Program-made: the position numbers and the translations under genes
Assembly: GCF_011320225.1 (NCBI RefSeq)
Contig: NZ_JAAOEN010000006.1
Coordinates: 186,001-250,000 of the forward strand
Source: Phytoactinopolyspora limicola
GTDB taxonomy: Bacteria; Actinomycetota; Actinomycetes; Jiangellales; Jiangellaceae
DNA length: 64,000 bases
Reading direction: 5' to 3'
In this document: positions 59,801 to 64,000 of the stretch, one piece after another
How positions within the stretch are numbered: position 1 is the stretch's first letter
How the letters are laid out: each line of letters begins with the position of its first letter
The notes under the pieces: model-generated
What the model was told of the DNA's origin: nothing
The model's database searches: none
What the model saw: only the letters and a program-made list of their open reading frames with translations

Positions 59801-61530
59801 CGGAGCGATCCGGTGGGGGAGCGGCAGAGGAGGACGTCAGCATCCCCACCGACCTAGAGAGCCTGGTCAAGGCGATCAACGAGGCGTCGGAGCGGACCGG
59901 CGTGAAAGCGCCGCCACCACCGTGGCTGCCGCCGCTCGACGACATCATCACCATCGACCAACTACTCGGTGACGAAGGCGCGTCGGTCGGGTCGGCCGAC
60001 GATCTGCGGTTGCCGTTCGGGATGGTCGATATTCCCAGCGAGCAGCGGCGCACGGTCGCCTACTACGACGTCGCCGGCGGTGGGCATCTGTCGGTGCTGG
60101 GGGCTCCGCGTAGCGGACGTTCCACCGTGCTGCGGGCCCTTGCTGGAGTGGTCGGACGGGCCGTTTCGCCGGCCGACCTGCACCTGTACGCGGTGGATTG
60201 TGGCAACAACGCTCTGCTGCCGATGATCGGTCTACCGCACACCGGTGCCGTGGTGAGCCGCGACCAGCCGGACCGCCTGGCTCGGCTGAGCACCCGGCTT
60301 CGCGCCGAGATCGGCCGTCGTCAGCAGTTGCTCGCCGAGCAGGGGTTCGCCGATTTGGGGGAGCAGCGTGCCAACATGCCACCGGAGAAACGCCTGCCCT
60401 ACATCTTGATCCTCTTCGACCGGTGGGAGGGGTTCAAGCAGGCCTTCGAGAGCTACGACAACGGCCGCCTACTGGACCTGTGGCTCCAGATCATGCAGGA
60501 GGGAACCGGTGTCGGGGTGAAGGTCGCGCTGACCGTCGACCGCACCGGGCTGGTCGGCCGGATCGGCACGTTACTGGACGACAAACTGATGCTGCGGATG
60601 ACCGACATCGCCGACTTCACCTCGATCGGCCTGCCCGCCCGTGAAGTGCCGGAGCACATGCCACCTGGCCGTGCTTTCCGCGCCGATGGCATCCGCGAGA
60701 CACAGGTGGCGCTACTGTCCGACGACGACGCCGGTACCGCCCAGGTTGCTGCCTTGCAGGAGATCGCCCGGGAAGCCACCGAACGTTATGCCGGGATGCC
60801 GCGGGCGCAGCGGCCGTTCCGGGTCGACCCGCTGCCGACCAAGATCAGCTTGCCGGATGCGATGAAGCTCGTGGAGAAGCCGCTCGCCGAGACCGAGATC
60901 CCGATCGCCGTCGGTGGCGACACCCTCACCCTCCGCACACTCGACGCCATCGACCACGGCCCGGGCATGCTGATCCTCGGCCCGCGCCGCTCCGGGCGCA
61001 GCGCCACCCTACAGAGCATGGCGACGTCGATCCTGGACCGCGGCTGGCAGGTCATCGTGATCACGCCGCGCCGCAGTCCGCTGCGCGGCCTTGGATCTCA
61101 CGAGAACGTACGCGCCATGCTGGATCTCGAGGGGAAGAAGGAAGACGTACTCGAGTTGCTCGACGGCCTCGTCCCGGTGAAGGGCGAGGCGCCGACGGCG
61201 CTGGTCATCGACGACGTGGAGCTACTGGGTGTCGACGGCTGGCTCGTGGATGGCATCACCAAACACCTCGCCAAGCTGCGGGACTCCGGCAGCGTCATCC
61301 TGGCCGCCGGCACCACGGACGATCTTGGCAGCACGTATCGGGGCCCGGTGGCGGCCTTGAAGAAGTCACGTTCGGGCCTGCTGCTATCGCCGGCGGCGAC
61401 CAGCGACGGCGACCACTTCGGGATCAAGCTGCCGCGTTCCCTGACCGGAGGGATGCCGCCAGGGCGCGGCCTCTACGTGGCGGCGGGCCAGTGGCAGCTG
61501 GTGCAGGTCCCCGAGGTGGCCGGCGGCTGA
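56869..61530 (+). CDS. Type VII secretion FtsK/SpoIIIE ATPase (EccC/EssC-like)
   Basis: A 1553-residue secretion motor. The N-terminal ~80 residues look ubiquitin-like, followed by an FHA-like fold (about 110-170). A Lys run (203-210) precedes a basic helix, and two membrane helices lie at about 320-361. The first ATPase has an intact Walker A, Gly743-T-T-G-S-G-Lys749-Ser750. The second (GAPRSGRS, Arg1084) and third (GPRRSGRS, Arg1377) have lost the catalytic Lys, as usual for EccC-type regulatory ATPase domains. The FHA start resembles Bacillota EssC more than mycobacterial EccCa/Cb. GTG 56869 has GGAG eight bases upstream. It should export the WXG proteins at 42650 and 63801. Confidence 0.93.
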   Translation: MRLLLSVTTAGGDVVDLAVECDDDAAVRDVARQLAAQLAPAVPQPQVVRSMGRHLGVVDDGLGAETDEPPPPDLYIGGAPLPPTTLVRESPLHNGVLVGLGGPLPDVLAERTGAVELRTVAGRGAGRVDSLAPGRYDVGSSPDAAIQVADPDVPAIAMYLDVALDGTVTVTPDPAVVGEMLPPPDREERLDGPIIIPEQEDGKKKKKKKKRRTRRYKKLLKELEHLKRPHQTISAEADRPYAHIDRVALDRPTEWKPGTALVVGEVMFELRIPAPPDASLSPSPGGVTLDYNRPPRLLPPRRQTDFRLPSEPQKPEKSPMPWVLALGPMVMGGTMFILIRSPYSLMIMLLAPLMLVARYRSSKKQRRNSYTGQMENYIERLRRISGQAYDALVRERGARRRDMPDPAAMLLFATGPRARLWERRRTDPDWMRVRVGTADIPSEVALTDPARDDHDRVLRWTAPDVPVGVDMAAAGVTGVTGADGLRTLVAEWMVAQAATLHSPADLDIVVLSDPDGGEAWNWVRWLPHARRGDDADVIAGVGADEETTNRRVAELMALVEARRAARDDKGGGMLASRDMSFPPILVVLDGARRIRLIPGLVTLLREGPALGMMFLCIDAEEQQLPEECHAVVLVGPGSSSVVRVTEERTVEGVRADIVPPGWCERLGRALAPIKDVSFEDLSATLPSASRLLEVLRLDPPTPESIEQWWTRVGRSTRVVIGEGGEGAFSIDVRADGPHGLVAGTTGSGKSELLQTIIASLAVSNRPDEFTFVLVDYKGGAAFKDCNHLPHTVGMVTDLDGHLTTRALASLAAELHRREHQLADAGAKDIEDYLAGREPDDPPMPRLMIVIDEFAALVAELPDFVKGLVDIARRGRSLGVHLILATQRPAGVVSAEIKSNTNLRIALRVTDRADSQDVIESGESAEIPKSLPGRAYARLGHSSLVQFQSARVGGRPAAPDAEISVDLRELSWTSIGRPPERSGGGAAEEDVSIPTDLESLVKAINEASERTGVKAPPPPWLPPLDDIITIDQLLGDEGASVGSADDLRLPFGMVDIPSEQRRTVAYYDVAGGGHLSVLGAPRSGRSTVLRALAGVVGRAVSPADLHLYAVDCGNNALLPMIGLPHTGAVVSRDQPDRLARLSTRLRAEIGRRQQLLAEQGFADLGEQRANMPPEKRLPYILILFDRWEGFKQAFESYDNGRLLDLWLQIMQEGTGVGVKVALTVDRTGLVGRIGTLLDDKLMLRMTDIADFTSIGLPAREVPEHMPPGRAFRADGIRETQVALLSDDDAGTAQVAALQEIAREATERYAGMPRAQRPFRVDPLPTKISLPDAMKLVEKPLAETEIPIAVGGDTLTLRTLDAIDHGPGMLILGPRRSGRSATLQSMATSILDRGWQVIVITPRRSPLRGLGSHENVRAMLDLEGKKEDVLELLDGLVPVKGEAPTALVIDDVELLGVDGWLVDGITKHLAKLRDSGSVILAAGTTDDLGSTYRGPVAALKKSRSGLLLSPAATSDGDHFGIKLPRSLTGGMPPGRGLYVAAGQWQLVQVPEVAGG

Positions 61531-61680
61531 CCCGCCCCGTTCACGTACTCCGGGGGGCGTTGCGCCCGGCCGCCTCGTCGCGTCTAAACGGAACCTTCCG
61601 GCCATTTCAGCTGCTCATCGGGCCTTTGGGCGGGTTACGGTCGTCTCGACCGACAAGCCCTACCAACAAGGGAGAAGCAC

Positions 61681-61890
61681 ATGAAGCGGATCGCTTACAC
61701 ACTGGTCGTGGCGGGAATGGCCGTCTCGGCGTCCCTGTTTGCCGCAGCCCCTGCCTCGGCGATAATCGCCGACCAGTGGTGCGAGAGCGGCACCCTACAC
61801 TTCACCACCACCAACGGCGGCTCCGGCAGCTGGGAGAACTCGGTGAGGTGTGATGGCGACCGGCTCATCAGCCCAGGCATGGGGCAGTGA
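61681..61890 (+). CDS. Small secreted protein of unknown function
   Basis: A 69-residue precursor with a clear signal peptide (MKRIAYTLVVAGMAVSASLF, cleavage near ASA) and a mature part of about 43 residues with two Cys (WCESGTLHF, VRCDGD) that could form a disulphide. AAGGGAG precedes ATG 61681. The TGA stop is the first bases of a repeat array, so the original C-terminus may have been truncated. Confidence 0.75.
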   Translation: MKRIAYTLVVAGMAVSASLFAAAPASAIIADQWCESGTLHFTTTNGGSGSWENSVRCDGDRLISPGMGQ

Positions 61891-62106
61891 TCGTTGCCGG
61901 ATTCCTGCCCTAACCCCCGGTGATCGTTGCCGCATTCCGGCCCTAACCCCCGGTGATCGTTGCCGGGCTCCTGCCCTAACCCCCGGTGATCGTTGCCGCT
62001 ACCGTGTCGCTATGGCGACCCAATCTGGGGTTTGATCACCGGGGTATGAGGCAGAGAACCGGCAACGATCACCGGGCGTCGACGACGCGGACCCGGCAAC
62101 GATCAC
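61887..62106. repeat. Palindromic repeat element, 33-bp period, four direct and two inverted units
   Basis: GTGATCGTTGCCG starts at 61887, 61920, 61953 and 61986 (33 bases apart), and CCGGCAACGATCAC at 62059 and 62093. The centre holds GTCGCTATGGCGAC, matching the core at 27819-27938. The outermost units on each side overlap the TGA stops of the two convergent genes. The array occupies the whole gap between them. Confidence 0.93.
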
Positions 62107-62702
62107 CGGTGGCCGGCCGGGACCGCGCAGAACGGGTAGACCATGGTGTCGTCGTTGCCGAGGGCGTGATAGTCGGCGGCGCTGAACCAGCCGCGGTCTG
62201 GCACGTACCAGCGGTCGGTGCCCGGCTCGTTGGTGCTGTCCAGGACGGGTTCGACGACGATTGAAGCGCGGATGGGGATGTCCGGGTAGTAGCGGCGTTC
62301 GTCGCTGGGCGGCACCGTGGCGGGGTGCAGTGTGAACCGGACGAGCTCGGCCTCGTCCCACGACAGGCGCACGTCGTTGACCACGTCGAACCCATCAGGT
62401 GCGGTACCGAGACGGACATACTCCACCGGGGCTCCGTTGTCGGCGTCGGCTCGGACAATCCACGTGTCGAGCACGCGACGGGACTCGTCCGCCGTCGTCA
62501 ACTCCGCGCGGATCTCGCCGACGGCCGGGCATTCAGCGCCAAGCCAGAACTCCAGCTGACCGTTGTCGGCGATCCGTGCCGCCCCGCTGGTGGTTGGCCC
62601 GGCCGGAGCCGACCAGGGCGGCTCGCACCCGGTCAGCAGCAGCCCCATTACCAGGCTGACGCTGAGTATCGTCGCGCCGCGGCGCAGCCGCTCAGTTGCC
62701 AC
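62103..62702 (-). CDS. Lipoprotein downstream of a putative type VII effector (candidate immunity protein)
   Basis: A 199-residue lipoprotein: VATERLRRGATILSVSLVMG leads to the lipobox GLLLTGC, followed by a beta-rich domain (LEFWLGAECPAVGEIRAEL) and a Trp/Tyr-rich C-terminus. GTG 62702 overlaps the end of the upstream metallopeptidase-like gene, so the two are co-translated; the longer frame to 62951 is that gene's shadow. No family is recognised. Position and anchoring suit an immunity or accessory protein for the upstream product, which is inference only. Its stop lies in a repeat unit. Confidence 0.75.
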   Translation of the reverse strand: MATERLRRGATILSVSLVMGLLLTGCEPPWSAPAGPTTSGAARIADNGQLEFWLGAECPAVGEIRAELTTADESRRVLDTWIVRADADNGAPVEYVRLGTAPDGFDVVNDVRLSWDEAELVRFTLHPATVPPSDERRYYPDIPIRASIVVEPVLDSTNEPGTDRWYVPDRGWFSAADYHALGNDDTMVYPFCAVPAGHR

Positions 62703-63795
62703 ACCCACCCCCGCACGAGCAGCGGTAGCCGCCATCGGCGAGTCCGGCCTCGATCTCCAGCGGATGTTCGCAGGGGTTGCTGGGGCCGTTGGTGAGGTAC
62801 TCCCAGATGAAGCGGGTATAACCGAGGCGCGCCCATTGCTCGGCGTGGACCCGCTCGTGCCGCAGAAGCCGCTCCAGGCTGGGTGCGCCGGAGCCGGGCG
62901 GCGGCACACCATTGGTGATGGTGTCTTCCAGGATGCTCGCGGGGTCGTCATGGGAGCCGTTGAGGACGAAGATCTCTCCCCACATGGTGCCGCCCCGGGC
63001 GGAGAAGATGTCGACCGTGTTCGGGATGATGCCCAGATGTTTGCCGCCGGGCGCGGCCATCAAGATGCCTTCGGGGGTTGCCACGAGCGCCCCGCCGTTG
63101 TTGAGGACCAGGCCAACGTCACCGTTGCGCAGGCCGAACAGCGACGAATAGGACCAGCTGTTGGCGTCGCGGCGTTCGTCCGTGGTGCTCGGGGTGCCGC
63201 CGTTCAGCAGCTCGATCAGCCGCACGATCTCGCGAGCATCCCCAGCATCCTCGATGCGGGCGTACGGGCGCCCGTCGGGGGTCCGCCAGATAGTGACGTC
63301 GCGCAGGAGGTCGAACGTGTTCTGGTCGACGCCTTCCTGCCTGGCCCGCTCCACCATGTCCGCCGGGGTAAGGCCGGTCTGCAAGGTCCAGGAGATCCAC
63401 TCCCGGTGCATGGTGGTGGCGTACTCCCCGATAACCCCTTCGGCCTGGAGCAGTTCGATGCTTTCGGCGATGTCAGCGCGATGGGTCAGCTCCAGGTCGT
63501 CGAGAAGGTCACCCTCGAAGCCGACCACCGTGCCACCACCGAGTGCTGGGTGGGACGCGTACTCGGATAACAGTTGCCGGGCCAAGCGGTGCCGTTCGCG
63601 TAGCTCGGGGACCACATCGGTCAGCTCGTCGCGGGCGGCGAGTAGCTTCTTCAGGTGGGTGGTGTCGACGCCGAAATACTCGAAGTCGCGTTCCAGGGGA
63701 GCGACCAAGGTGTCGAGAGCGGTCAGCGTGTCGTCGAGGGCGTCGACCGCCGTTTCGAGGGCGTCGACGTCGATGGATGCGTAGTCGCCAGTCAT
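62692..63795 (-). CDS. Putative type VII secretion effector: helical N-terminus and HExxH metallopeptidase-like C-terminus
   Basis: A 367-residue protein. The first ~90 residues are predicted helical and WXG/LXG-like (IDVDALETAVDALDDTLTAL). A middle region includes ARIEDAGDAREIVRLIELLN. The C-terminal part has His313-E-R-V-His317-AEQW, then CEHPLE347-I-E349-AG, the layout of a zincin with a downstream Glu ligand, and ends in a Cys-rich tail (C359, C361, C365). There is no signal peptide, consistent with export by a type VII system. It follows a WXG-motif gene by five bases and is coupled to a lipoprotein gene. Function as toxin, housekeeping peptidase or inactive relative is open. Confidence 0.75.
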   Translation of the reverse strand: MTGDYASIDVDALETAVDALDDTLTALDTLVAPLERDFEYFGVDTTHLKKLLAARDELTDVVPELRERHRLARQLLSEYASHPALGGGTVVGFEGDLLDDLELTHRADIAESIELLQAEGVIGEYATTMHREWISWTLQTGLTPADMVERARQEGVDQNTFDLLRDVTIWRTPDGRPYARIEDAGDAREIVRLIELLNGGTPSTTDERRDANSWSYSSLFGLRNGDVGLVLNNGGALVATPEGILMAAPGGKHLGIIPNTVDIFSARGGTMWGEIFVLNGSHDDPASILEDTITNGVPPPGSGAPSLERLLRHERVHAEQWARLGYTRFIWEYLTNGPSNPCEHPLEIEAGLADGGYRCSCGGGCGN

Positions 63796-63800
63796 GATCG

Positions 63801-64000
63801 TCAGCGGTTCTCCAACTCGATCCGGATCACTTCGGCGATGCTCTCAGGGACGGTCGGGTCGAATTCGCTGCGGCGCTGCTCGATGTCTTCGACGAGGTGG
63901 CGCAGGGCGGAGCGGACGGCGGCAGCGTGGGGAGCAAGGTGGTCTTCATGAACCTGCCGGGCTGTCGAGCCGGTCCAGGCCGGTCCGTCTCCGATCGACT
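63801..64000 (-). CDS. WXG-motif small secreted protein, N-terminus beyond the window
   Basis: At least 66 codons, open to the window edge. The visible part has AWTGSTARQVHED, a WxG turn followed by a long amphipathic helix (VRSALRHLVEDIEQRRSEF) and a charged end, consistent with the second half of a WXG100-type hairpin. The stop is five bases before the start of the putative effector. A WXG partner preceding an effector gene is the standard type VII arrangement. Confidence 0.72.
   Translation of the reverse strand, partial: SIGDGPAWTGSTARQVHEDHLAPHAAAVRSALRHLVEDIEQRRSEFDPTVPESIAEVIRIELENR

Noticed and set aside
61887-62106. Possible CRISPR array because of the regular 33-bp spacing
   Set aside because: The sequence between the units is also repeated, there are no unique spacers, the units invert around a core, and no cas genes are present.

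Overview
The window is GC-rich DNA from an actinobacterium. GTG starts, ATGA/GTGA stop-start overlaps and probable leaderless promoters are common. The gene content also fits Actinomycetota: a GuaB1-type IMPDH relative, FolC followed by DUF4233, a WXG100 protein with an FtsK/EccC-like ATPase, an actinobacterial tad locus and a PucR regulator. The genus cannot be fixed from the sequence alone.

Region 1 (1-23.9 kb) handles peptides and D-amino acids. It holds the end of one oligopeptide ABC transporter (two ATPases), a fused S9 peptidase/beta-lactamase-fold hydrolase, an M20 hydrolase, a second beta-lactamase-fold hydrolase, a decayed class-A-type hydrolase and a peptide-binding lipoprotein. 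A COG3375-type GNAT acyltransferase translationally coupled to an N-succinylamino-acid racemase/OSBS-type enolase follows. Beyond a PucR regulator and a vitamin-K-carboxylase-like membrane protein lies a complete second Dpp/Opp transporter and an intact class-A-type serine hydrolase. GNAT, racemase and M20 hydrolase together match the known acyl-transfer, racemisation and deacylation route that turns D-amino acids into L-amino acids, fed here by imported peptides.

Region 2 (23.9-32.8 kb) is mostly housekeeping: GuaB1, a copper P-type ATPase with a His-rich tail and a CsoR-like operator, ValS, FolC and a DUF4233 protein. Region 3 (33.1-42.4 kb) is a Tad pilus operon: SAF/CpaB-like, CpaE/TadZ-like, TadA, TadB, TadC, a Flp-like pilin, two TadE-like pseudopilins, a TadG-like protein and a LysM/BTAD protein. 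No prepilin peptidase is present.

Region 4 (42.6-64 kb) begins with a WXG100 protein and later holds an FHA/FtsK (EccC/EssC-like) ATPase. Between them sits a LacI-controlled N-glycan locus: sugar ABC transporter, secreted GH85 endo-beta-N-acetylglucosaminidase, GH38 alpha-mannosidase and GH5-type beta-mannosidase. The right end carries, on the minus strand, a WXG-motif protein, a putative HExxH metallopeptidase with a helical N-terminus and a lipoprotein, arranged like a type VII secretion effector operon.

The window is unusually rich in intergenic repeats, several starting within a few bases of a stop codon. One palindromic family, built from a 33-bp period around a conserved core, supplies the TGA stop of three different genes. 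A run of almost pure C/G at 49.57-49.69 kb is probably a sequencing or assembly artefact that obscures the end of the GH85 gene. I saw no tRNA, rRNA or CRISPR array.
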